Positions 1 to 8,656 of a DNA stretch of 64,000 bases are shown here, in pieces; within the stretch, counting starts at the first letter, position 1, and the number at the start of each line of letters is the position of its first letter. The stretch comes from an uncultured Lachnospiraceae bacterium (GTDB lineage Bacteria > Bacillota > Clostridia > Lachnospirales > Lachnospiraceae): the NCBI GenBank assembly GCA_934309145.1, contig CAKRCW010000007.1, forward strand, positions 83,605 through 147,604, in the 5' to 3' direction. The notes below the pieces were generated by a model, which had not been told where the DNA came from, ran no database searches, and saw nothing but the letters and a program-made list of their open reading frames with translations. The position numbers were made by a program, and so were the translations under genes.

Positions 1-766
1 CTGTAGCTATAGTTGAGGTATTAAGACCTTTTCCTGTAAGCTGACCTGAACCAATTGCCATTATAGAATTATTCTGCTGCGAATATTCCACACCATATTC
101 AGCAGGATATATAAACTGCAATATTCGTTTTACCTGATAATCTTTAAGAAGTATCTGGTCAGGTCTCTGTATATACCATAAAAAGCTTCCGCCAAGCGGC
201 ACAAGTATAAGGAGTGCAAGTCCTATTATCTTGTAGCTTAATCCCGATACATACAGCATTGTAACAAGAACTAAGGTAAGACATATTGTTGTCGATAAAT
301 CAGGCTCACTTACAATGAGTAATAAACATAAGCCGGAAAATGCGGCAAATGTTGCAAGACATTTAAATGTGTTAATCTTATCTGAATCCTTAAATTTAGC
401 AAGCAAGGTTGCTGCAAATATTATCATAAACTGTTTTGAAAATTCTGATGGCTGGAACTGTATACCGCCATCTCCACCTATATTTATCCATCTTGTAGCA
501 TTGTTAACATTTACTCCCACAAGGAGAACAAGTGTAAGTAAAACAAGATTAATAATATATAATATTCCATAAAATTTACATACAAAATCATAGTTTATAA
601 CAGATATAAAAAGCATTGCGATGAGTCCTAGCACTGCTCCTATTATCTGCCTGCTTGTAAAGCTGTCATTTGCACTGTTTATAACTATAATTCCTGTAAC
701 AACAGCAATAATTACAAGTGCAAGTAATTTGAAATTATAATCCTTGAGATTGAATTTTGTGAACAT
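1..766 (-). CDS. rodA: RodA/FtsW-type peptidoglycan glycosyltransferase, 3' end outside window
   Basis: SEDS-family membrane glycosyltransferase that polymerises lipid II during lateral wall growth, working with the class B PBP MrdA. About 255 residues are visible from an ATG at 764-766; the protein runs off the left edge just after a GQLTGKG motif typical of the family. Repeated hydrophobic segments and the family's WI..GG..FQPSE stretch are present. The start lies inside the last 32 bases of minD, which implies translational coupling. Its place after mrdA and minCD in an elongation operon favours RodA over FtsW or SpoVE. Confidence 0.88.
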   Translation of the reverse strand, partial: MFTKFNLKDYNFKLLALVIIAVVTGIIVINSANDSFTSRQIIGAVLGLIAMLFISVINYDFVCKFYGILYIINLVLLTLVLLVGVNVNNATRWINIGGDGGIQFQPSEFSKQFMIIFAATLLAKFKDSDKINTFKCLATFAAFSGLCLLLIVSEPDLSTTICLTLVLVTMLYVSGLSYKIIGLALLILVPLGGSFLWYIQRPDQILLKDYQVKRILQFIYPAEYGVEYSQQNNSIMAIGSGQLTGKGLNTSTIAT

Positions 767-1544
767 TTTTACCCTTCTTCTTTAGCCATCCAAACAGTCC
801 TGTCGGGATTTCTTCTTTATAGTCTGCCTCTCCAGCTATCCGCTTGGCTATATTATCATATGCTTTTCCAGTCTTTGTATTAGTTCCGGCAATTGTCTCG
901 CCTCTATTTGTTGATATAACTATCGCCTCATCATCCATGACTGTACCTATCAGATTAATTGCAAGAATATCAACCACGTCATCAACTGACATCATGTCAC
1001 CACGTCTTACCATATCATATCGTATTTTATTAATTACAAGGTCTATCCTTGGCATTTCATTTGCATCAAGTATTCCAATTATCCTGTCAGCATCTCTGAT
1101 TGCTGATACCTCAGGAGTTGTCACAACTATTGCCCTTTCAGCGGCAGCTATGGCATTCTTAAAGCCATGCTCAATTCCGGCAGGGCAATCAATTATTATG
1201 TAATCATATTCTGGTTTTAACTGCTCTATAAGCTTCTTCATCTGTTCAGGAGCAACAGAGGTCTTATCCCTTGTCTGTGCCGCAGGAAGCAGATACAGTT
1301 TATTATCACTTTTATCCTTGATAATTGCCTGCTTTGCACGACAATTACCCTCTATAACATCAACCAGATTATATACAATTCTATTTTCCAGTCCCATGAC
1401 AACATCTAAGTTTCTAAGCCCAATGTCTGTATCAATAAGAAGTACAGAATATCCAAGCTGTGCCAGACCATGACCTATATTTGCAGTTGTTGTAGTTTTT
1501 CCAACTCCGCCTTTCCCTGATGTAACAACGATAACCTCACTCAT
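735..1544 (-). CDS. minD: Septum site-determining ATPase MinD
   Basis: Membrane-cycling P-loop ATPase that recruits MinC and keeps FtsZ rings away from the poles. The deviant Walker A motif GKGGVGKTT is at about residues 10-18, DTDIGLRNLD follows near residue 40, and the C-terminal GLFGWLKKKGK is the amphipathic membrane-targeting helix. At 269 residues it is full length for the family. GGGAGG precedes the ATG. It follows minC directly and its 3' end overlaps rodA, so there is no room for minE, which often follows minD in clostridia. Confidence 0.96.
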   Translation of the reverse strand: MSEVIVVTSGKGGVGKTTTTANIGHGLAQLGYSVLLIDTDIGLRNLDVVMGLENRIVYNLVDVIEGNCRAKQAIIKDKSDNKLYLLPAAQTRDKTSVAPEQMKKLIEQLKPEYDYIIIDCPAGIEHGFKNAIAAAERAIVVTTPEVSAIRDADRIIGILDANEMPRIDLVINKIRYDMVRRGDMMSVDDVVDILAINLIGTVMDDEAIVISTNRGETIAGTNTKTGKAYDNIAKRIAGEADYKEEIPTGLFGWLKKKGKNVHKIQSQGL

Positions 1545-1546
1545 AT

Positions 1547-2044
1547 TTATTTCCTCCCTGATATTAAGCTATATACAAAGGCATCTTCTCTTCCCTTGCA
1601 TCCGGCTTCTGCATAACCGTTTAGTGCTCCAATTATTATTATGTTCCCCTCGGAGTATACGGCTGCCCCCTGCTCTACGTCACCTATTATAACTATACTA
1701 TCTGCTGCATTTATAGTTTGTCCATTATGCAGGCATCCAATATAAAACAGACCGTCTTTTTCAGGTTGTAAATTATGTTGTTCTTCAGGCTGTGTTTTTA
1801 TTATTTCATTTGATTTTATGTTAAGTCCTATGTCTCTTAAGGTATCTAATATTGTCTCTTCTTCATCTTCTGTCATCATTTTTCCTTCAAAGGTAACTGA
1901 TATTGGACGGATATTGTGATAATAGTGCTTCGTCGTCTGAAGTTTTTTACTTAATTCCTGTTTTATTAAGTCCAGTGTAGCTTCAGGCGCGATAATCAGC
2001 TTTATCCCCAGCTTGTTGCCTTTAATGATAACGGGACTGATAAT
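1547..2044 (-). CDS. minC: Septum inhibitor MinC, probably started at a non-ATG codon
   Basis: FtsZ-polymerisation inhibitor activated by MinD. The C-terminal beta-helix domain is clear (GDVEQGAAVYSEGNIIIIGAL, then GREDAF). The first in-frame ATG (1877-1879) would give only 110 residues and remove the N-terminal FtsZ-binding domain. Reading upstream in the same frame adds 54-55 codons with a MinC-like N-terminus (SPVIIKGNKLGIKL). An in-frame TGA sits just before this and no ATG, GTG or TTG lies in the extension. A strong GAGGTGA at 2048-2054 is correctly placed for ATT (2042-2044) or ATC (2039-2041). I infer an ATT or ATC start and a protein of about 165 residues, still short beside the roughly 220 of Bacillus MinC. 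Confidence 0.8.
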   Translation of the reverse strand: MISPVIIKGNKLGIKLIIAPEATLDLIKQELSKKLQTTKHYYHNIRPISVTFEGKMMTEDEEETILDTLRDIGLNIKSNEIIKTQPEEQHNLQPEKDGLFYIGCLHNGQTINAADSIVIIGDVEQGAAVYSEGNIIIIGALNGYAEAGCKGREDAFVYSLISGRK

Positions 2045-2047
2045 TAC

Positions 2048-2054
2048 TCACCTC
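2048..2054 (-). promoter_or_regulatory. Ribosome-binding site deciding the minC start
   Basis: GAGGTGA on the minus strand, a near-perfect anti-16S match. The only in-frame codons at usable distance are ATT and ATC; its own TGA closes the frame upstream. It shows that initiation happens well before the internal ATG at 1879. Confidence 0.7.
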
Positions 2055-2061
2055 TTTTTAT

Positions 2062-4905
2062 TTAGTCTGACACAACGGTATTACCGCTCATTTCCTCATC
2101 AGCAAGCATATCAGGATTATACATATATGCATATATAAAGCCTGCAAGCTCTCTGGCGTTACCTGATGAATATCCATTCTGAATAACGCAGGTTACTGAT
2201 ACCTCAGGATTCTCGTAAGGAGCATATGAGACAAATAATGCATGGTTAGGTCTTACCTCACTCTCCTGAGCAGTTCCTGTTTTACCGGCAACATTTACTC
2301 CAACTCTGTTAATTAATTCTGTTGAAGGTGTATTTGCCGATACAACGCTTCTCATACCGGTATGAACTACATTCCATATATTCTGGTCTATATCTATCTG
2401 GTTAAGAACAGTTGCCTCATTATCATAAACAAGGTTATGTTCATAATCCTCCACTTTATCTATAAGAGTAAGATTATAACATGTACCACTGTTTGCAACA
2501 GTTGTAACATATCTTGAAATCTGTATAGGTGCATAGGAGTTTGTACCCTGCCCTATGGCACTTCTTACTGCATCATTATCAGATATATGTGGTTCTGCCT
2601 CTGGAACTTCTACACCTGATTTATCATTAAATCCAAACATAGTTGCGTATTTATCTAAGGTTTCTATACCCTTTGCGTCGTTATACTGATTATCAGTATC
2701 AAGCGAAAGAGCATATCCAACCTGATAAAAGAACACGTTACATGATTTCTGTATAGCATGCTGGACGTCAAGGTTACCATGTCCACCTCGTAACCAGCAA
2801 TGAGGAGAAGGATTAATTTTATCAAATACACCGCTACAGAATAAAGGAGAATATTCTGTTATCACACCCTCTTCCATTCCTGCTATAGCTGATACAACCT
2901 TAAAGGTTGAACCCGGAGCAGTCTGCTGCTGTGTAGCACGATTGATAAGCGGTGTAGTTTTATCCTCCAACAGTTTATTGTAATATTCACTATCTACTTC
3001 ATTTGTAAGGTGATTGATATCATAACCTGGATAAGTTGCCATTGCCAATACATCACCAGTATTAACATCTGTTACAATAGCTGAGCCTGAGCATGGATCT
3101 AATGCCAGCATTGCAGGTGTGATATCCAGCTTCTGTATCTTTCTTAACATAAACTGATATGCATCATATGCACCACTCTTAAATTCCTCATATTCTGTAT
3201 CATTATCAGGATTAAGTACACCCTGCTCATATATAAGCTCGACAACACTGTATCCCGATATCTCACCCGATTTTATCATGCTTTTGACAACCTGTTTGTC
3301 GAATTCGGTATCTTCGCCTAAATAATTTATTATATATTCGCATAACAGATTGTATATCTCATCATTATCATAATATGCACTCTTGGCATCAATAGATGAA
3401 ATATCTATAGCCTCAACACTTATGGCATATTTTAGGTATTCCTCTAAAGAAATGAGATTATTGCTATAGTTTATAAACACCTCGCTATCTTTATCTATAA
3501 GTGAACCATCATATATTCCCTCATCTCTTAATATCTGGCATATATACTCCATGTAATCCTGATATTCGGATGTAAGCTCTGATAAAGGAGTAAAATCGAC
3601 AGTTAATATATTATTTAATCTATCTATTGTTGACTGCTTATTTGTCGTAAATTCATTATAAATAGTCTTCTCAAGATCAGAGGCATCATCATCTGCCATT
3701 GCATCAATAGACAGATAATTATTATTAAATAAACCAAAATACACGTCTGAAATAGGAATATCGGCATTCTCCTTTTCCTCAACATAAAGACTTGGAGTAA
3801 GCTTGGCAAGTATTATTGATGCAATTTCTTTTTCAAGTGTATCATAACAATATTTCTGTAAATCAGAATCTATAGTAAGGTATACATCATTGCCTGCTGA
3901 TGAAGGTGTTGTCTCAACCGTCTCAATTACCTTGCCGAGGTTATCTACATACATGGTTTCAGAACCATTCTTACCTCTAAGCTCACTCTCACAATACTGT
4001 TCAATACCGGTTTTTCCGACCATCTCATCACCAGTATACTTATCCTCATCCGACAATCCTGCGTTATAGCTCTCCATCTCATCACTGTTAATAGCTCCTA
4101 TATAACCTATGATATGTGAGTAGTATTCAGCGTCATTATATTTTCTTAATGATTTTACCACAACATCCATTCCAAGCAGCTCATCACTATACTCAGTTAT
4201 TGCAGCGTTGCTATTGGCACTTATATCGTATGCTATTGTAACAGGCATATACTGCTGATATCTGTTAAGCCATAACTTATATCTGCAGGATACAATCTTT
4301 AATCTCTGCTCACTTGTATATTCCTCAGACAAATCAAACATTTTACTTCCGCTAAGATATGACATTATATCTTCTGCTGTAGCATTTTTCTGCTCATCCT
4401 CAAGCAGATCAAAATCTGTTTGTGAATATACATCCTTAAGGAAGCTTTTTAGCTGTGCATCCTTTACCTTATACTTGTAGCTTCCATCTGAGGAAAGCTC
4501 TATAGGAAAGTCCACATATAAACCATCTCCATTTGTCTCAAGAATATCTATAGTTTTAGCTAATATACTATTCTTAAGTGCGTTCTCACTCATACCTTTG
4601 CTTGATGCAGCATTAGATATATTAGCGTCATTGCTATAGACGACAGAATACGACAGTTCATTATATGCAATAAGATTACCATTTCTATCATATATGTTTC
4701 CACGCACACCCTCTATTGTAAGTGTCTTTTTTGACTTATATATGAAGTTGTCCATATGCTCCTCACCTTCTACTATCTGAAGAACAAAGAGCTGTCTTAC
4801 AAGAATTGAAAATAGTACAATTATAACAACAGTTACAGGAAATAATCTGTGCTTTATATAATCTGCTATTAATTCTTTTATTGAAAGTAATATTTCCTTA
4901 ATCAT
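2062..4905 (-). CDS. mrdA: Penicillin-binding protein 2 (class B transpeptidase) with a large insertion
   Basis: Elongation-specific D,D-transpeptidase that cross-links peptidoglycan made by RodA. There is an N-terminal cytoplasmic/TM anchor (about residues 20-45), a PBP dimerisation domain with RGNIYDRNG, and a transpeptidase domain with STFK (Ser about 666), SCN and KTGTAQ. At about 947 residues it is far longer than the usual 600-700: an acidic stretch of about 250 residues (roughly 360-610) without recognisable motifs lies between the dimerisation and catalytic domains. An ATG 18 bases upstream overlaps the mreD stop, but AAAGGA fits the ATG at 4903-4905 better. It lies between mreD and minC. 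Confidence 0.94.
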   Translation of the reverse strand: MIKEILLSIKELIADYIKHRLFPVTVVIIVLFSILVRQLFVLQIVEGEEHMDNFIYKSKKTLTIEGVRGNIYDRNGNLIAYNELSYSVVYSNDANISNAASSKGMSENALKNSILAKTIDILETNGDGLYVDFPIELSSDGSYKYKVKDAQLKSFLKDVYSQTDFDLLEDEQKNATAEDIMSYLSGSKMFDLSEEYTSEQRLKIVSCRYKLWLNRYQQYMPVTIAYDISANSNAAITEYSDELLGMDVVVKSLRKYNDAEYYSHIIGYIGAINSDEMESYNAGLSDEDKYTGDEMVGKTGIEQYCESELRGKNGSETMYVDNLGKVIETVETTPSSAGNDVYLTIDSDLQKYCYDTLEKEIASIILAKLTPSLYVEEKENADIPISDVYFGLFNNNYLSIDAMADDDASDLEKTIYNEFTTNKQSTIDRLNNILTVDFTPLSELTSEYQDYMEYICQILRDEGIYDGSLIDKDSEVFINYSNNLISLEEYLKYAISVEAIDISSIDAKSAYYDNDEIYNLLCEYIINYLGEDTEFDKQVVKSMIKSGEISGYSVVELIYEQGVLNPDNDTEYEEFKSGAYDAYQFMLRKIQKLDITPAMLALDPCSGSAIVTDVNTGDVLAMATYPGYDINHLTNEVDSEYYNKLLEDKTTPLINRATQQQTAPGSTFKVVSAIAGMEEGVITEYSPLFCSGVFDKINPSPHCWLRGGHGNLDVQHAIQKSCNVFFYQVGYALSLDTDNQYNDAKGIETLDKYATMFGFNDKSGVEVPEAEPHISDNDAVRSAIGQGTNSYAPIQISRYVTTVANSGTCYNLTLIDKVEDYEHNLVYDNEATVLNQIDIDQNIWNVVHTGMRSVVSANTPSTELINRVGVNVAGKTGTAQESEVRPNHALFVSYAPYENPEVSVTCVIQNGYSSGNARELAGFIYAYMYNPDMLADEEMSGNTVVSD

Positions 4906-4922
4906 AGGCTGTCCTTTCGGCA

Positions 4923-5426
4923 TTACATTTCTTTTGCCTTAACCTTTAAATGCTTGTTGATTATCACATACAGCTTGTAGATAATAATTGTAAGAAGAGT
5001 TGTACACAGTGTTTCCGGGAAAATAATTCTCCTTAAATATAATCCAAAGTCAAGCTGATTTCGCAGGAAGAAAAAGATTAAATATATAACAATATTAAAT
5101 ACAAATTCATCTGCTACAATTACTATAAGTGGAAGCAATACATCTTCTATCATATAATTTTTGTGGAAGAAGCCATTTATATATCCTATCAGCATATATA
5201 TCAGCATATATGGACCAAGCACGCTTGAAAAAAATACATCCATTAAAAATCCACTGAAAAAACCGACAAGCATGCCCTCCTTACGTCCTCTCATAAGTCC
5301 AAATGACATTGTAAGTATAAGCAAAAGATTAGGAGTTATGCTGTTTATGTCATGAAATCCAAATACAGTTGACTGTAACGAAAAATTAATTATAATAAGC
5401 ACTCCAAGTGCCAAAACGCGTCGCAT
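4923..5426 (-). CDS. mreD: Rod shape-determining membrane protein MreD
   Basis: Small integral membrane protein of the elongasome. The 167 residues are nearly all hydrophobic with five to six predicted membrane segments, and it contains the family-like PNLLLILTMSFGLMRG and FFSGFLMDVFFS segments. It lies 12 bases after mreC and overlaps the alternative mrdA start, the standard mreC-mreD-mrdA order. Sequence conservation in MreD is low, so position carries much of the call. Confidence 0.93.
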   Translation of the reverse strand: MRRVLALGVLIIINFSLQSTVFGFHDINSITPNLLLILTMSFGLMRGRKEGMLVGFFSGFLMDVFFSSVLGPYMLIYMLIGYINGFFHKNYMIEDVLLPLIVIVADEFVFNIVIYLIFFFLRNQLDFGLYLRRIIFPETLCTTLLTIIIYKLYVIINKHLKVKAKEM

Positions 5427-5438
5427 TTTATAATCTCC

Positions 5439-6293
5439 TTATTTATCAACAATAGACTGTTTTTCATCTGTTATTATTAAAACATTTGATATGTTATCAA
5501 AATTAACTGCCGGTGTTATATATGCAGTCATAGTCAGGTTATTAGTGTCATATGAGATGTCTGATACATATCCTATAACAAGTCCTGGATGATATCTGTC
5601 TGATATAGTGGAAGTTACAACCTTATCACCTACTGATACATTGGCATCCTTGTCTATATCCTTTGCAAGCAGATAACCATTATCATATTGTGCAAGATTT
5701 CCTTCCACTGTACAAAGTGCATTAGAAGGCATAATTCTTGCACTTACATTAGAACTATCATCAATAATTGCACGAACTTTTGAATAATCCTTGTGACACT
5801 CAGTTATAATTCCAGCAAGCCCGCTGTCGCACATTACATTTGCCCCTTCAAACAATCCATTATTTGTACCCTTATCAATGTAGAAAGTTGAAAACCACGA
5901 AGAGGCATCCTTGGCAAATACATTTGCGGCGGTCTTATTGTAATCTGGATATTGTTCATCTAACTGATATAAGCTTTGCAGCTCAATTAACTCATTTTGT
6001 CTATTCTGCAGTGCTGTTATATCGTCCTTATACTCCGCAATTTCCTGCTTTAAAGAGTCATTTTCTGCTGTTAAAGCTTCTATCTTTTTTAAGTTTTCAA
6101 GCTTGGAATCTGTCCAGAGCCCTATCTGATTAATTCCATTTTGTATAGGTGTTATAACCTTTATTGCAACATTCTTTACTGCGGCAACCTTGTCCATGGC
6201 AAAGTAAGAGGCAAACAACAGACCTATACATATAATAGTACATGCCAATAACAAATATTTAGGACTTATATCTTTACGTTTATCAAATTTCAT
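5439..6293 (-). CDS. mreC: Rod shape-determining protein MreC
   Basis: Bitopic elongasome protein linking MreD to the extracellular synthases. It has an N-terminal TM segment (about residues 13-32), a coiled coil (about 65-105) and a beta-rich periplasmic-type core with the family signature (FAKDASSWFSTFYIDKGTNNGL, VGDKVVTS, PGLVIGYVS). Length 284 is normal. It overlaps the radC stop by 11 bases, with GAGGAA as ribosome-binding site. In many Firmicutes mreB lies between radC and mreC; here it does not. Confidence 0.96.
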   Translation of the reverse strand: MKFDKRKDISPKYLLLACTIICIGLLFASYFAMDKVAAVKNVAIKVITPIQNGINQIGLWTDSKLENLKKIEALTAENDSLKQEIAEYKDDITALQNRQNELIELQSLYQLDEQYPDYNKTAANVFAKDASSWFSTFYIDKGTNNGLFEGANVMCDSGLAGIITECHKDYSKVRAIIDDSSNVSARIMPSNALCTVEGNLAQYDNGYLLAKDIDKDANVSVGDKVVTSTISDRYHPGLVIGYVSDISYDTNNLTMTAYITPAVNFDNISNVLIITDEKQSIVDK

Positions 6294-6981
6294 CGAAAAT
6301 TCCTCTCTCCATCATGCTTACATAACACCCATTTCCGACTATTATATGGTCTGATAAATGGATATCTATTAAATTCCCGGCTTCAATAACTTTCTTTGTG
6401 GCAATGTAATCCGCATTGCTAGGTTCAGGAATGCCGGATGGATGATTATGTACAAGTATAATATTTACAGCCTCGTATCTCAATGCCTCAATAAATATCT
6501 CCCTCGGTGAAAGCAGGGCACTATTCACTGTTCCCTCTGATAAAACCAGTTCTTTTATCAGAGTATGGGCAGTTGATAAGAGCATAAGATATGTTCTCTC
6601 CTTATTAAGATACTTGCATTTTTCCATATAATATCTTGCAATTGTTTCAGGATTGTTGAAATCAAGCTCCTTTTTCAGTCTTATTTTATTCATACGATTT
6701 GACAGCTCTGCAACTGCAAGCAGCTGTGTCGCCTTCGTATTTCCTACTCCCTTTAATGCGAGAAGTTCTTCGCGTCTTATATACTGTAAGCCAAGAAGCC
6801 CTTTATGCATAAAATGTGCATTTAGTATGCGGTTTGCAAGATCAATGGAACTGTAATCCTTAGTTCCATTCCTGAGTATAATCGCTATAAGTTCAGCGTC
6901 AGTAAGCGTTTCAACACCATGTAAAATTGCTTTCTCATAAGGACGCTCACAGCAAGCGATATCTCTTATTAAATTAGCCAT
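6283..6981 (-). CDS. radC: RadC-family JAB-domain protein
   Basis: Protein of the RadC/YsxA family: a helix-hairpin-helix region (LKGVGNTKATQLLA, about residues 75-90) followed by a JAB/MPN metalloprotease-like domain with HNHPSG, then LSDHIIVG. The old repair label for RadC is not supported by later genetics and the true role is unknown. At 232 residues it is full length, with AAGGAGG before the ATG. It is a conserved neighbour of mreBCD in Firmicutes. Confidence 0.93.
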   Translation of the reverse strand: MANLIRDIACCERPYEKAILHGVETLTDAELIAIILRNGTKDYSSIDLANRILNAHFMHKGLLGLQYIRREELLALKGVGNTKATQLLAVAELSNRMNKIRLKKELDFNNPETIARYYMEKCKYLNKERTYLMLLSTAHTLIKELVLSEGTVNSALLSPREIFIEALRYEAVNIILVHNHPSGIPEPSNADYIATKKVIEAGNLIDIHLSDHIIVGNGCYVSMMERGIFDEI

Positions 6982-7027
6982 ATATCCTCCTTCACCTCTC
7001 CAAGTGCAAAAGAATATATTAATTGCC

Positions 7028-7288
7028 TTATAGCTTCTTATATATAATTATACCAATAATTATACCTATGATACTGGCGATATTAATCGTTATTGTAAGT
7101 CCAAATGTAAGGATAAATATTCCAAGGTCCAAAACAACTGGTGAAGACAAGCCAAATGTCTGTCCAAATCCAAGCCATGATAACCATGAGATTCCACGGC
7201 ACAGGTATCCGATAAATCCTCCAAGAACAATTCCGCTAAGTAATATAAGCAGCAATGTCCATTTGCTTTTATTTACTGCTCCTGCCAT
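7028..7288 (-). CDS. DUF4321 small membrane protein
   Basis: An 86-residue protein with three hydrophobic segments, starting MAGAVNKSKWTLLL and rich in Gly (VLGGFIGYL). This matches the DUF4321 family found beside radC/mre genes in Clostridia; no function is known. AGGAGG is well placed before the ATG. It sits in the space between the methionine gamma-lyase-like gene and radC, so it is likely co-transcribed with them. Confidence 0.82.
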   Translation of the reverse strand: MAGAVNKSKWTLLLILLSGIVLGGFIGYLCRGISWLSWLGFGQTFGLSSPVVLDLGIFILTFGLTITINIASIIGIIIGIIIYKKL

Positions 7289-7318
7289 AATATCCTCCTA
7301 AGTTAAAAATTGTTATTA

Positions 7319-8617
7319 TCATAACACGACAAGTAATCCTTTTTCCACTATTTTCTGCAAAGACATCATTATACCGAATTTAGCATGCTGGTAAGTAAGT
7401 CCGCCCTGAAAATAAACTGCATATGGCTCTTTCATAGGTGCATCCGCTGAAAGCTCTATAGAGGCACCAGATACAAATGCTCCAGCCGCCATGATGACCT
7501 GACTGTCATATCCTGGCATATCCCAAGGAACCGGTGTAACAAAGCTGTCAACAGGTGCAGCCGCCTGAATTCCCTCGCAGAATGCCTGTATAAACTCGGG
7601 TTTACCAAATTCTACAGCCTGTATTATATCATGTCTGCTCTCTGTGCTGTCAGGAACAGTCTTAAATCCAAGTGCCTCATACACATTAGCGGCAAATATA
7701 GCACCCTTTAATGCTGCCGCTGTAACTGTAGGTGCAAGGAAAAGTCCTTGTGCAATATTCCTTGTAACTCCAAGTGATGCACCCACCTCCTTGCCGAGTC
7801 CGGGACTTGTAAGCCTGTAAGCACAATTCTCGATACATTCCTTTGTTCCACATATATAGCCACCTATAGGTGCAAGACCACCGCCAGGATTCTTAATTAA
7901 TGAACCGACAACCATGTCTGCACCAACCTCAGAAGGCTCTATTGTCTCAACAAATTCACCATAGCAGTTATCAACCATGCATATTACATCAGGCTTGATT
8001 TCTTTGATGAATTTAATTACCTCACCAATTTTTGCTACAGAAAGTGTAGGCCTTACATCATAACCCTTTGAACGCTGTATCTCAATAAGCTTTGTGTGTT
8101 CGTTAATGCTTTTACGGATATTATCATAGTCAAAGCTTCCGTCAGGGAGAAGGTCAACCTGACGATATGTTATTCCATACTCAGCAAGCGAACCCTTCTG
8201 CTCTCTTATACCAATTACACCCTCAAGCGTATCATAAACCTTTCCTACAGGTGAGAGAATTTCATCACCAGGTCTTAGATTTGCCGAAAGTGCAATCGTT
8301 AAAGCATGGGTGCCGCAGGTAATCTGTTGTCTTACCAAAGCGTCCTCAGTCTTAAAAACCTTCGCATAGATAGTCTCCACAGCCTCTCTTCCGGCATCAT
8401 TATAACCATATCCGGTTGTACCGTTAAGGTGCTCCTCTGCAAAATGAGCTTCCTGCATAGCCTTTATAACCTTTACCTGATTTTGCTCGGCTATCTTGTC
8501 TATTCTTTCAAAGCGATTTTTAAGCTTCTTCTCTATATCTGCACAAAAATCATATACCTTCTCGTCAATGCCAAGTCCGATATAATATTGCTTTAATATA
8601 TCTGTATTGTTTTCCAT
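7319..8617 (-). CDS. PLP enzyme of the methionine gamma-lyase / 'aluminium resistance' (YnbB) family
   Basis: Fold-type I PLP enzyme related to cystathionine gamma-synthase. It shows the cofactor-lysine region GSLIKNPGGGLAPIGGYI and family blocks near TCGTHAL and MVDNCYGEF. The physiological substrate is not established; family labels (methionine gamma-lyase, aluminium resistance) are by similarity only. The start was moved four codons in, to an ATG preceded by GGAGGAAAA. Length is 432. In Firmicutes this gene is commonly next to miaA or hfq, as here. Confidence 0.88.
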   Translation of the reverse strand: MENNTDILKQYYIGLGIDEKVYDFCADIEKKLKNRFERIDKIAEQNQVKVIKAMQEAHFAEEHLNGTTGYGYNDAGREAVETIYAKVFKTEDALVRQQITCGTHALTIALSANLRPGDEILSPVGKVYDTLEGVIGIREQKGSLAEYGITYRQVDLLPDGSFDYDNIRKSINEHTKLIEIQRSKGYDVRPTLSVAKIGEVIKFIKEIKPDVICMVDNCYGEFVETIEPSEVGADMVVGSLIKNPGGGLAPIGGYICGTKECIENCAYRLTSPGLGKEVGASLGVTRNIAQGLFLAPTVTAAALKGAIFAANVYEALGFKTVPDSTESRHDIIQAVEFGKPEFIQAFCEGIQAAAPVDSFVTPVPWDMPGYDSQVIMAAGAFVSGASIELSADAPMKEPYAVYFQGGLTYQHAKFGIMMSLQKIVEKGLLVVL

Positions 8618-8656
8618 TTTTTCCTCCATATTCCAAGAATAGTTACTATAAAAATA

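Noticed and set aside
1547..1879. minC as a truncated pseudogene
   Set aside because: The N-terminal domain is present in frame upstream with a strong ribosome-binding site; a non-ATG start explains it better.
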